Shown piece by piece: positions 27,291 through 36,235 of a DNA stretch of 64,000 nt (within the stretch, counting starts at the first letter, position 1; every line of letters starts with the position of its first letter). This DNA is from JBGOTP01 sp963717075. GTDB taxonomy: Bacteria; Acidobacteriota; Vicinamibacteria; Vicinamibacterales; CAVVIG01. The notes beneath the pieces were generated by a model. That model was given only the letters and a program-made list of their open reading frames with translations. It had not been told where the DNA came from and ran no database searches. The DNA lies in the NCBI GenBank assembly GCA_963717075.1, contig CAVQVI010000002.1, forward strand, positions 1 to 64,000, written 5' to 3'. The translations under genes were made by a program, and so were the position numbers.

Positions 27291-27571
27291 GATAGGTGCC
27301 TCGCAATCCGAATGAGTGCGTCGTAATCCGAGCCGGGTGTTCAAGCGCCGGCCAGGTGTCGTTCTTCCTCTCTCGTTCCTTCTTCTCGTGCGTCCTTACT
27401 TCTGCCACTCGTTTCGCATTTGCGTGTCATTCTACGCATGTTGTTGGACTAGGGCGAGAGGCCTTGCGTGGCGTCGCGATGTTCGTCACGCCGAACATCT
27501 TGCTGCCGTAGCACCGGCACCTAATCACAGTCGGCGCCTTGCCGGAACTTCGCCTTCTCCTCTACCCCGAG

Positions 27572-27770
27572 ACCTCGAGCATCAGCTTGCCGGTGTTACC
27601 GCCCGCATACTGTCCAATAACTCGATCGACCTGCTCCGGGCCGGCATTCAGAGCTTCTCTTCGATGAGGGGTGCGTCCGCTAGGTCGAGCAGGGTCGAAT
27701 GAAACTGGCAATCAAACCAGCGCTTGAAGACCGCCAGCGACCGCGGTGTCGGCCACGTGGCCCGATCGCG
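27572..27770 (-). pseudogene. two gene-end fragments (MDR oxidoreductase C-terminus and unknown)
   Basis: Minus strand 27640-27572 reads VDRVIGQYAGGNTGKLMLEV, like the C-terminus of a zinc/quinone oxidoreductase. Just right of it, 27770-27648 reads AVFKRWFDCQFHSTLLDLAD then APLIEEKL, a protein-like stretch I cannot place. Both are debris beside ISc. The 280 bp between 27291 and 27571 show nothing. Confidence 0.45.
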
Positions 27771-27778
27771 CCACCAGT

Positions 27779-29100
27779 GTCCTTCGCCAAAACCGGCGCG
27801 GCGCTGTTGCCGGTCACTATCGCCACGTCTCGCGAGTTGATCGCCCTGATGATCGGGACGGTTGGCAGGCCTGAACGCTGACGAGACGTACGTTTCGGTC
27901 GCCTCGCCCGTCAGCGGCATCTGACGCGCACGGTACGGCCGACGATCACGTCAGGCTGCGCGTCGTTCGTACCGATGGTGCAAGCCGCAGACTTCCCTGA
28001 ATGCGATTACGTCACCCTCGGTGACATCCTGCACGCGTCGGGGCGTTTGGCGCGTCCTTCGCCAACGAGCGATGCGTGCGCGATCCGTGATAGTCCGCAA
28101 CATAGCCGGCCAGGACTCGGCGCAAATGCGGCTCGCCGAGTACCACCACGTGGTTCAGGCAGTCACGTCTGATTGAGCCAATCAGCCTCTCTGCATACGG
28201 GTTCTGCCAAGGATTGGACGGAGCCGACAGGACCTCGCCGATACCCATGCCAGCGACTCGTTGGCGGAACACCTCGCCGTAGATCGCGTCGCGATCGCGC
28301 AAGAACCATCGGGGCGCCGTGTCATCAGGAAACGCCTCAACGACTTGCTGCGCGGTCCAGGCGGCCGTCGGCTGCTCCGTAACGTTGACGTGAACGACCC
28401 GCCGGCGGTGATGGAGAAGGACGACGAAGACGAACAGGATTCGACCCGTGACGGTCGCTACCGTGAAGAAATCCATCGAGCCTAATACCAGGACGTGATT
28501 CGTGAGGAACGTACGCCATGTCTGCGACGGCGGGCGACGAGGCCGCCTCACGAGCCGGGAGACGGTTCGTTCCGACACCTCAATGCCCAACTTGCCCAAC
28601 TCGGCGTGGATGCGAGGAACGCCCCAAAGCGGATTCGCGGCGGCCATCTTCATCACGAGCGTGCGAATGGCTGCATGCGTACGCGGGCGGCCAGGACGGT
28701 CCAGCGCTGAGCGCCGCGCCCATTGACGGCGGAGCCACTGGCGATGCCAACGCACGACGGTGTCCGGATCCACAACGATCAGGGCTGTTCGCCAATCCCG
28801 CCACGCGTTGGCGAGCAGCATCCAAAACAGCCGATCTCCGTGGCGGAGTTGGGGACGCCTCACGGTGCGCTTGAACACGGCCAACTGTTGACGGAGTGCC
28901 AGATTCTCGAGCGCGACCGCTCGGTGTCCACCGCAGATCAGCGCGAGAGATCGAAGCAGGACGACGAGCGCAGCCAGCATGAGATATCCTGTCCCGCAGT
29001 CAGCCACAGGATCAACCAAGGGCCGGCGATCTGATTCTGGCGAACGACACTGGGACACGGGAGGCATGGCCGAGCAGCCTATCAACACGCCGGTGCGATG
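27779..29100 (-). mobile_element. IS copy 'ISc' number 1
   Basis: Contains the 27951-28980 transposase and the ~170-bp 3' segment (repeat A) that is dispersed at 7721, 21147 and 56348. A 22-bp inverted pair, TCGATCGAGTTATTGGACAG plus TA, flanks it at 27608-27629 and 29147-29168. True ends not certain. Confidence 0.65.
27951..28980 (-). pseudogene. integrase-core transposase of ISc, one frameshift
   Basis: Starts MLAALVVLLRSLALICGGHR. ALENLALRQQLAVFKRTVRR, then the core: LGSMDFFTVATVTGRILFVF (Asp), APRWFLRDRDAIYGEVFRQR (Asp) and NPWQNPYAERLIGSIRRDCL (Glu), THRSLAKDAP. The frame breaks near 28045; the correct tail EGDVIAFREVCGLHHRYERR ends at 27951. Related to the 8199-8595 relic. Confidence 0.8.
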
Positions 29101-29255
29101 CACCCGGAGTTCAGTAACGCTCAATCAGACAGATACTTCCGAAACCTCGATCGAGTTATTGGACAGTACGACGGGGATATTACGGAGCCAATCCTCGCGG
29201 AAGAACAGCCAGTCGAGCGGGGAAGTGCTAGCGGTCAGGGCGGGAGTGCCCGTGT

Positions 29256-29615
29256 TCAATTGCGGGTCGCCCGAGAGGCTCTCCTGATCTTGGATGTCCG
29301 GGGAGCGCGATTCGTCGACGGTCTCGCTTTACGAGCCTGTGCCTGACTCACGAGCGGGTATCTCTCAGGGTGCTCGATGGATTCGACCGCGAGGTCGATA
29401 TCGAGGTCGGGCCAGTACAGATGATGCGGACTCGGCAGCTGTACGTTGGTGATCGCCCGAATGGACGCGTCCCGAAACCACGGAAACTGCTGGAATGCAA
29501 CGAACAACTCTTGGTCATCGATGATCAGCCAGAACCCGTGGGGTGACACGTTGGTCACTTCAGCCGGGGAAGTGCTTCGCCCAAGCGCGTCGGATTTCAT
29601 CAAGATGCTCCTCAA
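29256..29615 (-). CDS. DUF2442 protein
   Basis: About 119 residues. The body is a clear DUF2442: EVTNVSPHGFWLIIDDQELF, VAFQQFPWFRDASIRAITNV and HHLYWPDLDIDLAVESIEHP. Such proteins accompany DUF4160 proteins in TA-like pairs. It overlaps the end of the DUF4160 gene, so the pair is translationally linked. Either Met1 or Met6 could start it. Basic C-terminal tail (RKARPSTNRAPRTSK). Confidence 0.8.
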   Translation of the reverse strand: MRSILMKSDALGRSTSPAEVTNVSPHGFWLIIDDQELFVAFQQFPWFRDASIRAITNVQLPSPHHLYWPDLDIDLAVESIEHPERYPLVSQAQARKARPSTNRAPRTSKIRRASRATRN

Positions 29616-29792
29616 CCAGATTCCGGGCCTCGGCCAACTGCTTGGGCTTCAGCCCGTAGTTGGCGTGAAGCGCGACCATTGGTTCAATCCAGAACTTCGC
29701 CTCGCATGCTGGACGTGCACATGGGCTCTCGGTTCCTCGCGTGAGAAGAAATAGAAGCGATAGCCACGGACTCGGAGAACCGTTGGACTCAC
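29560..29792 (-). pseudogene. DUF4160 protein, frameshifted
   Basis: From GTG at 29792: VSPTVLRVRGYRFYFFSREE, PRAHVHVQHA, then a one-base frameshift at about 29707 and continuation EAKFWIEPMVALHANYGLKP, KQLAEARNLVEEHLDEIRRA WAKHFPG to 29560. DUF4160 is the presumed toxin-side partner of DUF2442. If the frameshift is real, the pair is disarmed. Confidence 0.75.
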
Positions 29793-29885
29793 GCGACCAG
29801 AATAGCCCAGTTGGCGATTTGCAAATCACCGGCAGCCGCACAGAAAGACTGTACCTGAAAACTGTACCTGCTGTGCTGCTTGTCC

Positions 29886-30740
29886 GTCTCGAATTCGTTG
29901 TCAGGCCGCCACTGGGAGCTGGACCAAGTCCCGGCAGTGGGAGACCCAACGCACATTGTTCAGCTCGGCACGGGCCACGCGGTGTTCGCCGGTAAAGGTC
30001 AACGGCGCGTGGCCCTCCAATGACGCGTGGCTGCGTGCCGCGTTGTAGTAGGCCTGAAAATCGGCAAGCTTCCGTTCAAGATCACGGGCATTCCAGAACA
30101 GCCCCTGGTCGAGAAATTCTCGCCGCATCGTCCCGATCAGGCGCTCCACGAAGGGGTGTGACAGGGGCACATGAGGCACGGTCTTGATTGCGTCGATCTC
30201 CAGAATCCGAAGGTTGGCCGTCCAACGGTGCGCTTCGAACAGCGGATCGTGATCGGTACTGAGATATCGCGGGGCGCCCCGACCATGAATGGCAGCGTTG
30301 AACAGGCGGCAGAGGTCGGCGCCCGTGACCGCCCCGCGGTGCACGACGACGCCGACGAGGCGACGCGTGAACTGGTCCATGACGACGAGCACCCAGTAGC
30401 TCCGGAGCACGATGGACTCACATCGAAAGAGGTCCACGCTCCACAGGCTGTCTGTCGTGTGTCCGATGAAGGACAACCACGAGGGCCCGGTTCCGCCTGG
30501 GGCGGGGCGATGATGTTTCGACAGCACGCGGTAGACGACGTGCTTGTCGATGTCGACCCCGAACGTGTGCGAGATGATGCGCGCAATGCGTGGACAGCCG
30601 AACCGAGGATTGCGTGACTTGAGCTCCACGATGGCCTGGATGAGTGCCTCGCTCGGCCCCTTCGGTCCGGGCTTCTTCGGGCACGGGCTCAACGAGAACA
30701 GTCGGCGGTACTTGCGACGCACCAACGCCTTGCCTCTTCG
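29886..30740 (-). pseudogene. ISb transposase, N-terminally truncated
   Basis: Starts at the ISb right terminus (GTCTCGAATTCGTTGTCAGG) and encodes residues from RRKYRRLFSLSPCPKKPGPK through SLWSVDLFRCESIVLRSYWV, LSTDHDPLFEAHRW, HPFVERLIGTMRREFLDQ to LVQLPVAA without internal frameshift. About the first 110 residues and the left IS end are gone. Confidence 0.85.
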
Positions 30741-30785
30741 GGTTGAAGGCGACCTCTCGGCATTGCCGCGACAGCGCCACCCAAC

Positions 30786-31769
30786 TCACGGCTCGGGCGC
30801 ATTCTCATCCTCTTCCAGGGCCGCGGTCACACGGTTCCTGCGATCCGGAACGACCTGCACTGTCGATCTCCAATCCTGATGCGCAGCGAGCTGCAGTCGG
30901 ACGACATGGGTGCCGGGCGAGATGTGCGGCAGCAGCAGCGGCGTCGTGCCGACCAGTTGTCCGTCGATGAAGACGCTGGCGCCGACCGGGCGCGAATCGA
31001 TGCTCAGGGTACCGGCCAATAGTCCATTCGTCGCCGGCGATGATGCTTGAACCTTTGACAACGCCGGAGCCGGTGATGGTGCTGCCCCCTTGATGGACGG
31101 AGAAGGGCGCGCAGGCTGCTCCGCTCTTGGCTCCTGGCTGGAATTGTCGTTGTTGCTCTTCGGAGGGGACGCCGGAAGCGGCTCGAGCCTGTCAGCTGCC
31201 AAAGGTGGCCCTGCCGCGGAAGGGCGAACCGACTGAAGTGCGAGCGATGTCTGGGCCACCATCGACGCGATGGCCGATCGAACCCGACCACCTGCCTCAA
31301 TCGCCGTCCGGCGAGTGGATTCGGCGCCTACGGCGAACCAGGAGACCAGAAAGACCGCGACCGGAGCGCTCAGCAGCAACCAGACGAACGAGCGCGATCG
31401 GACCGGTGACATGAGCGCCGGCCGCGGACGCTGAAGGTCCCAGTCGGCCGGTTCGTAAGAACAGTGCGTGAAGCGCGGCCCCTCGGTCACCGAGGTGGGC
31501 CTCGGCTTCCGCTGAGTCGGACTGTTTGACGACGTACCAAGCCCTACCGTGGCAGAATCGATCCCAACCTCCAGAGGATCGGACCGAGGAACTGAAGGGC
31601 CTGCCGCGGCATCCAGCGAGGCTTCCGAAATGAACAGTTCCAGTGCGTCCTCAAGATCTTCCTCGACCGGCGTCGTCGCCGGAATGTCAGGTGCCGTTTC
31701 GTGTGTCCGGAGCATTGGGGCCTCAAGGAATCGCTGGCGCACAATTCCTGCAAACAAGAATGACGCCAT
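30786..31769 (-). CDS. PEGA-domain membrane protein
   Basis: Up to 327 residues; Met19 (31715, MLRTHETAPDIPATTPVEED) is an equally possible start. Acidic N-terminal cytoplasmic region, one transmembrane helix (FVWLLLSAPVAVFLVSWFAV, about 127-147), a Pro/Ser-rich linker, and a C-terminal PEGA domain (GTLSIDSRPVGASVFIDGQL VGTTPLLLPHISPGTHVVRL, roughly 252-305). Probably a surface or envelope-anchored protein; such layouts follow kinase or secretion genes, but none is next to it. Confidence 0.75.
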   Translation of the reverse strand: MASFLFAGIVRQRFLEAPMLRTHETAPDIPATTPVEEDLEDALELFISEASLDAAAGPSVPRSDPLEVGIDSATVGLGTSSNSPTQRKPRPTSVTEGPRFTHCSYEPADWDLQRPRPALMSPVRSRSFVWLLLSAPVAVFLVSWFAVGAESTRRTAIEAGGRVRSAIASMVAQTSLALQSVRPSAAGPPLAADRLEPLPASPPKSNNDNSSQEPRAEQPARPSPSIKGAAPSPAPALSKVQASSPATNGLLAGTLSIDSRPVGASVFIDGQLVGTTPLLLPHISPGTHVVRLQLAAHQDWRSTVQVVPDRRNRVTAALEEDENAPEP

Positions 31770-31871
31770 TGCCGATTTCGCATGACCTCGGCGAAATTGG
31801 CGCTTCAGACGTCGCTACGGAAGAGATGGCGCGGAAGAACGGCCGTACGTGTGTGAAGCGTTCTTGCCTCT

Positions 31872-32120
31872 AGCTCGTGCGGACGTGCAAAGCCGCCTCG
31901 CGTCCGTCATACAGCGACAGACGACGATGCGCAATCGGCTGGCCGCCACGGACGAAGCGCAGGCTCGCTTGCCCGTTGAAGACCGGAACGATGACCAGGT
32001 CCTGGCATTGAAGCTGCAACTCGAGCAGGGACAGATAGGCTTGCGCTTCAAGGCCGGGGGTGAAGGTGGTGTCGGTCTGCCACCGATGTGGAAGACCTGA
32101 CTGCGTCCTAAGCGCCGCGA
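31872..32120 (-). pseudogene. truncated unknown protein
   Basis: Minus-strand open stretch without a start codon: RWQTDTTFTPGLEAQAYLSL, LELQLQCQDLVIVPVFNGQA, SLRFVRGGQPIAHRRLSLYD, GREAALHVRTS, stop at 31872. Coding-like composition but the 5' end is lost after a stop at about 32124. Family not recognised. Confidence 0.4.
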
Positions 32121-32191
32121 GCTAGATGTCAGCGAACTTATGAAACGGTCGACTAAGCTTCCGTAAGAGGGAATACAGGATCAGTCGCACC

Positions 32192-32755
32192 TCAGGGCGT
32201 GCGGTTTGCCTCCCGCCATGCCTTGAGCACTTCGGTTGCAGTTCCCGGGGCGACGGGCCGTCCGATTCGTCGCACGATCTCCCAGCGACCGGCGTTCTTC
32301 TGCAGCTCCCAGTGGTTATAGGACAGCGTATAGACGGCATAACCCTGGCCGGACCGGGTCCAGACAAGCGCCGCGCCTTCCGCCCAGGCTTTCGCGCCGT
32401 CGACGCGGATCATCAGAGGGCCCGTCGTGTGCACGCTGCCTTTGCCCTCGATCTCACGCTTGTGCACGCCATTGGGATCGTCGATGCTCTGGAAGAACGC
32501 CGCCCGGCCCTTTATGGCCGCGCCACCTCGCTCATAGGTTGCGTTCTCGGACCAGACCTCCGACCATCCCTTCGCGTCTCCGGTGTCGGCAGTGAATCCG
32601 TAGCGGCTGAACAAATCGCGAATCTCTTCCTTGGCCTCCAGCGTGGCGAGCCGCGCCTCCAACGCCGCCACTCGATCGGGCTGTCCGGCCGTCGCAGGCG
32701 GGTTGACGAGGCAGAGCACGAGCGCTAGGGCAATGGCGACCCAAACTAGACGCAT
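32192..32755 (-). CDS. secreted NTF2/SnoaL-like protein
   Basis: 187 residues from MRLVWVAIALALVLCLVNPP (signal peptide to ATAG), preceded by GGAGGAGG. A short coiled coil (DRVAALEARLATLEAKEEIR) leads into the SnoaL-type fold: DLFSRYGFTADTGDAKGWSE, VWSENATYERGGAAIKGRAA and GRWEIVRRIGRPV. Conical-barrel fold used by isomerases, hydratases and binding proteins; no catalytic assignment. 32756-33238 holds no gene that I can support. Confidence 0.8.
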   Translation of the reverse strand: MRLVWVAIALALVLCLVNPPATAGQPDRVAALEARLATLEAKEEIRDLFSRYGFTADTGDAKGWSEVWSENATYERGGAAIKGRAAFFQSIDDPNGVHKREIEGKGSVHTTGPLMIRVDGAKAWAEGAALVWTRSGQGYAVYTLSYNHWELQKNAGRWEIVRRIGRPVAPGTATEVLKAWREANRTP

Positions 32756-33238
32756 GGCGATCCTCCTCCTTGGCACGTGTGCCTGGAGAGTAACACGGCA
32801 CTGTCAACTTGACGTCAGATCGTGCCTGACGATCTCCTTGATGTCTGGTTCCCGTCCCAGTTCAGCACGGGCACGTCGCGTCGTTCCACGCGAGGAAGGC
32901 ACGGGTTCTCAACAGGCGGTGGTGCGCTGCCCGGAGCAGATGACGCCCAACGCGAAACAGGTTCCGCACGAGACCGTGTACCGACACGAAGCGTTGCGCG
33001 TGCGCGGCGGATTTGAACTGTCGCATCTGGCGGAGCTATCTCCACGGATATTCTGGAATTTCGTGCGCGAGTTCTCGTCATTCAGACGGCCAGGGCGGCT
33101 GCACTATAACGCTTCTGCTCCCTGTCAAAACAGCGTGAGCGGATTGACCGGCAAACCGGTGCCTTTGTGGATCCGGAGCGGGTTCAGCGTGAGCATCAAC
33201 TCTCCACCGCATGTCCATGCGTTGCATATGGCATCAAG

Positions 33239-33257
33239 AGCAACTATCATAGTTGCT
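33239..33257. promoter_or_regulatory. perfect palindrome, antitoxin operator candidate
   Basis: AGCAACTAT-C-ATAGTTGCT: two 9-bp arms around one base, ending 9 bp before the GTG of the Phd-type antitoxin. Typical for Phd/YefM autorepression. Confidence 0.6.
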
Positions 33258-33266
33258 GGAGTTCAC

Positions 33267-33557
33267 GTGACCGACAAAGTTTCTACGATGGACGTCCGTC
33301 AGCGAATTGGGGACATGCTGAATCGCGTGGCCCTTCGACACGACGAGTTCATTATCGAGCGGAAGGGCAAGCCCTTGGCTGCCTTGGTGCCCGTCGAACG
33401 GCTCGAGCAGATGCGGCGGTTTGCGCGCCGACATGCCCTCGAATTCATGGAGCAGCAACAGCCTAGCGCTCTGACCGACACCCAAGCCGCGGAACTCGCG
33501 GCCGACGCGAAACGGTGGGCTCGCAGCGTGTCAAAGCCCCGACGCAAGACCAAATAG
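33267..33557 (+). CDS. Phd/YefM-type antitoxin
   Basis: 96 residues from GTG (VTDKVSTMDVRQRIGDMLNR), with GGAG six bases upstream. VRQRIGDMLNRVALRHDEFI, IERKGKPLAALVPVERLEQM is the Phd/YefM N-terminal DNA-binding fold. The C-terminal helix (FMEQQQPSALTDTQAAELAA) would wrap the toxin. Three bases before the PIN gene. Confidence 0.8.
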   Translation: MTDKVSTMDVRQRIGDMLNRVALRHDEFIIERKGKPLAALVPVERLEQMRRFARRHALEFMEQQQPSALTDTQAAELAADAKRWARSVSKPRRKTK

Positions 33558-33560
33558 GCC

Positions 33561-33983
33561 GTGATTCGCGCCGTTCTCGACGCGAACGTCTACGTCAGCG
33601 CAGCAGTGCGCCCGGAGGGGCCGCCCGGGCAGATCATCGAGAGATTTCTGCGAGGTGAATCCTTCGAAATCGTCATCTCGCAGGCTATCGTCGAAGAAGT
33701 CTTGCGAGCGCTTAACTATCCAAAAGTACGCAAGTACATTCGGACTGGGCTCGACCCGGAACTCTGGTTCGAGGACATTGTCGTCCTGTCTCACCTCGTC
33801 GCCGGGCAGCGGGAACTCGCGGGTGCGAGCAAAGACCCTGACGATGACAAGTACATCGCGGCAGCGATCGAAGGCCGAGCACGGTTCGTGGTTGCCGGAG
33901 ACTCAGACCTGCTCGAACTGAAAGAGTACGACGGAATCCGCATCGTGAGCCCGCGGGTATTCTTGGATGTCCTCGTCGCCTAA
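33561..33983 (+). CDS. PIN-domain toxin (COG1569-type)
   Basis: 140 residues from GTG: VIRAVLDANVYVSAAVRPEG (Asp7), SQAIVEEVLRALNYPKV (Glu), SKDPDDDKYIAAAIEGRARF (Asp cluster), VVAGDSDLLELKEYDGIRIV (Asp). The 'DPDDDKYIAAA' block is typical of the 'putative toxin component, PIN family' group. Endoribonuclease by family. Operonic with the Phd-type gene. Confidence 0.85.
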   Translation: MIRAVLDANVYVSAAVRPEGPPGQIIERFLRGESFEIVISQAIVEEVLRALNYPKVRKYIRTGLDPELWFEDIVVLSHLVAGQRELAGASKDPDDDKYIAAAIEGRARFVVAGDSDLLELKEYDGIRIVSPRVFLDVLVA

Positions 33984-33988
33984 ACTAA

Positions 33989-34179
33989 ATGCCCGCGAAA
34001 GCTACTACAACCGGGGACGACCGCATACGAGCCTGGGACCCGGCTTTCCGGACCGGTCAACGGAGGTGCGACGACCGAAGCCCTCCGGGCATCGACTTCC
34101 AGGCCGTTGCTGCGTCGCGGCGACGCCAATTCTGGGCGGGCTGCATCACGAATATCGCCTTGAGCGCGAGGCCGCGTGA
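33989..34179 (+). mobile_element. ISd transposase C-terminal fragment
   Basis: Reads ESYYNRGRPHTSLGPGFPDR ... ATPILGGLHHEYRLEREAA, stop at 34179, the usual end of an integrase-core transposase. Immediately follows the PIN gene. Confidence 0.7.
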
Positions 34180-34189
34180 CAGCCGGAAC

Positions 34190-34366
34190 GCCGGCGTATG
34201 TTTTCTTGCGGAGCACACGGCAGACGGTGTGGGGCAAGGAAGGCCGGCGGTTCGACATGGCACCCGTATCGTAACCACACGCGCTCGGCGGTCGCTTGCT
34301 TTACGCGGCGGAAGTCATCGCGGGCTCGGATCGAGGGGCGGATGTAATATTTGCGGAGCACAAGGT
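34190..34366 (-). mobile_element. ISd left end, inverted
   Basis: Complement of 34366-34190 begins TGTGCTCCGCAAATATTACA and encodes CHVEPPAFLAPHRLP-type sequence in parallel to the ISd left ends at 9289 and 40425. Faces the C-terminal fragment at 33989-34179, so two ISd pieces are arranged convergently. Confidence 0.6.
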
Positions 34367-34589
34367 CGTCGAGGCGCTCCTACGTCAGACGAATCTGTGG
34401 GACGTTCGCAAGCAGAAGCTCGGTGGCTACTCGGGCGGCATGCGGCAGCGGTTTGGCGTCGCCGTGGCCCTTCTCGGCAATCCGAAGCTGCTGATCGTGG
34501 ACGAACCGACAGCGGGCCTCGATCCGGCCGAGCGCGTGCGCTTCCTCAATCTCCTGAGCGAGCTGGGCGAGAACAGCGTCGTCCCGTAG
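34358..34589 (+). pseudogene. ABC transporter ATPase fragment
   Basis: Reads NLWDVRKQKLGGYSGGMRQR (signature motif GGYSGGMRQR), FGVAVALLGNPKLLIVDEPT (Walker B, DEPTAGLDP) and ERVRFLNLLSELGEN. Walker A and the whole N-terminal part are missing; the frame ends soon after. Remnant of a drug- or ABC-2-type exporter ATPase. Confidence 0.8.
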
Positions 34590-34657
34590 TGTCCCGCGGC
34601 TGGATCGACGTGATGGACGATCCTGGGCCAGACCGTCCAGCACAGGATTGCTCGCGA

Positions 34658-36209
34658 CTAGGGCTTCTCGGGTTTGGCCGGCTTCTGGGGTGGCGCTGCC
34701 GGCTTCTCGTAGATATCCACGACCGGCGGCCTTTCGCCGTCGGTCGAAAGGCCCGCCGCCAGCATAAGCCGAGTCACGGCGTCGATCGTCGGTGGATCCG
34801 GCCTCGGGAGCCGCCCGATATGGCCTTCGGCCGCGAACAGCGGGGTCACACCTTGTCTGTTGCGTCGGTTCCAGATCTGCGGATCGGCTCCGCGATCTCC
34901 CAGCAGTTTCACGACCAGCGGGTAGTTGTTATACGCGGCGCCGTGCATGGCTGTGTCGCCGTTGTTGTCCACGGCGTTGACGTCCGCGCCGAGGTCGAGC
35001 AGCATCTTCACGGCTTCTAGCCGCTTCCGGTTCCTCGCCGGCTTCTTCGAGCGGCTCTGTCGTGTCGAGGCCGGCCGCAGCCATCAGCGGCGTGGTGTTG
35101 TTGAAGTTCGGCAGCAGAGGATCGGCGCCCAACTCCAGGAGCAGCCGCATCAACGGAACGTCCGAGCGATCGGCGGCGATGAGAAATGGCGTCGCCCCCT
35201 CAGTGCCGATGCGTGAGGACGTGTTGGGGACCTTCGGCGCGCCTTTGTCCAGACGCAGATTGACGTTCGCGCCGCGCTTCACGATCTCGCGCACGAACTG
35301 AAGGCTCGTGATCCGGCCAGACCCGATCGGCGGCGGGTTCGCTGACGTCGCTGGAATCCGGCTTTCGCACCCAGGTGATCGTGTGGAGCGGGGTGAATCC
35401 TGTCCGCCGATCGTTTGGATCGGCGCCGGCGTCGACCAGCGCGATCGCGAGCTCGAAGTGACCGTTCTGCACCGCGAGCAGCAACGGGCTGGTGCCTTTG
35501 CCGACCGGCTTATACAGGGCGGCGGCGTCCGGGCCCGCTCTCGCGGCGCTGCACCGTCGCGTTCACATCGACGCCCGCCTCGAGAAACGCGCGCACCACG
35601 TCGATGTGCCCCTCACGCACGGCAAAGAAGAACGGCGTGAATCCGGAATCGAGCGTCGCGTTGATGTCGGCTCCAGCGTCGATCAGCGCGCGCACGACGG
35701 CGGCGTGTCCCTCGGCCGCTGCCCACATCAGGGCGGTCTGACCGCGCCGCTCACGCGCGTCGGGTCTGGCGCCGCGCGCCAGGAGCGCGTTCACCGCATC
35801 GAGATTTCCGGATCGCGCCGCCATCATGAGGACGGTCTCCCCGCTCTTCATCGTGGCGTTCGCATCGGCGCCTGCGTCCAGCAACAGCTTCACGACGTCG
35901 CCGCTCCCGTTCGAACACGCGAGCGACAGCGGCGGCACGCCGTAGCGGTTCACGGCGTTGACGTTGGCGCCCGCTCGCACCAGCAACGCCGCGGTCTCCG
36001 CATCATCGTGGTACGCGGCCCAGTGCAGCGCGGTCGTTCCGTCGACCTGGGCGGCGTTGACGTCGACGCGCGTCTCGAGGAGCGTGCGGACGCGCGCCTT
36101 GTCGCGTTGCTCCACGGCGTCGGCGAGCGTCGCGCGTTCGGCGCCCAGCGCTGCGCCGGCAGAGCCCGAGCACCAGGAGAACGAGTCCACTCATTCTTCG
36201 GCAATGCAT
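34658..36209 (-). pseudogene. ankyrin-repeat protein, at least four frameshifts
   Basis: Starts near MHCRRMSGLVLLVLGLC (signal peptide), then ankyrin repeats across four frames: ATLADAVEQRDKARVRTLLE, VDGTTALHWAAYHDDAETAA, RYGVPPLSLACSNGSGDVVK, RRGQTALMWAAAEGHAAVVR, SGFTPFFFAVREGHIDVVRA, then MLLAVQNGHFELAIALVDAG, GATPFLIAADRSDVPLMRLL and NNGDTAMHGAAYNNYPLVVK, ending in a Pro/Lys tail (EKPAAPPQKPAKPEKP). Breaks near 36140, 35520, 35350 and 35020. Exported ankyrin proteins usually sit beside DUF1552/DUF1592 genes in acidobacteria, as here. Errors or decay; cannot be told from sequence. Confidence 0.8.
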
Positions 36210-36235
36210 CTGCGTCTCCTGCACATTGACTTATC

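Noticed and set aside
29098..29346. ORF with DRVIGQYDGDI as a dehydrogenase gene
   Set aside because: Only the 22-bp repeat resembles one; the rest has no oxidoreductase features and overlaps the DUF2442 gene on the other strand.
32822..33240. Protein-coding gene between the NTF2-like and Phd genes
   Set aside because: Open frames exist but neither a start site nor recognisable motifs could be found; left as intergenic.
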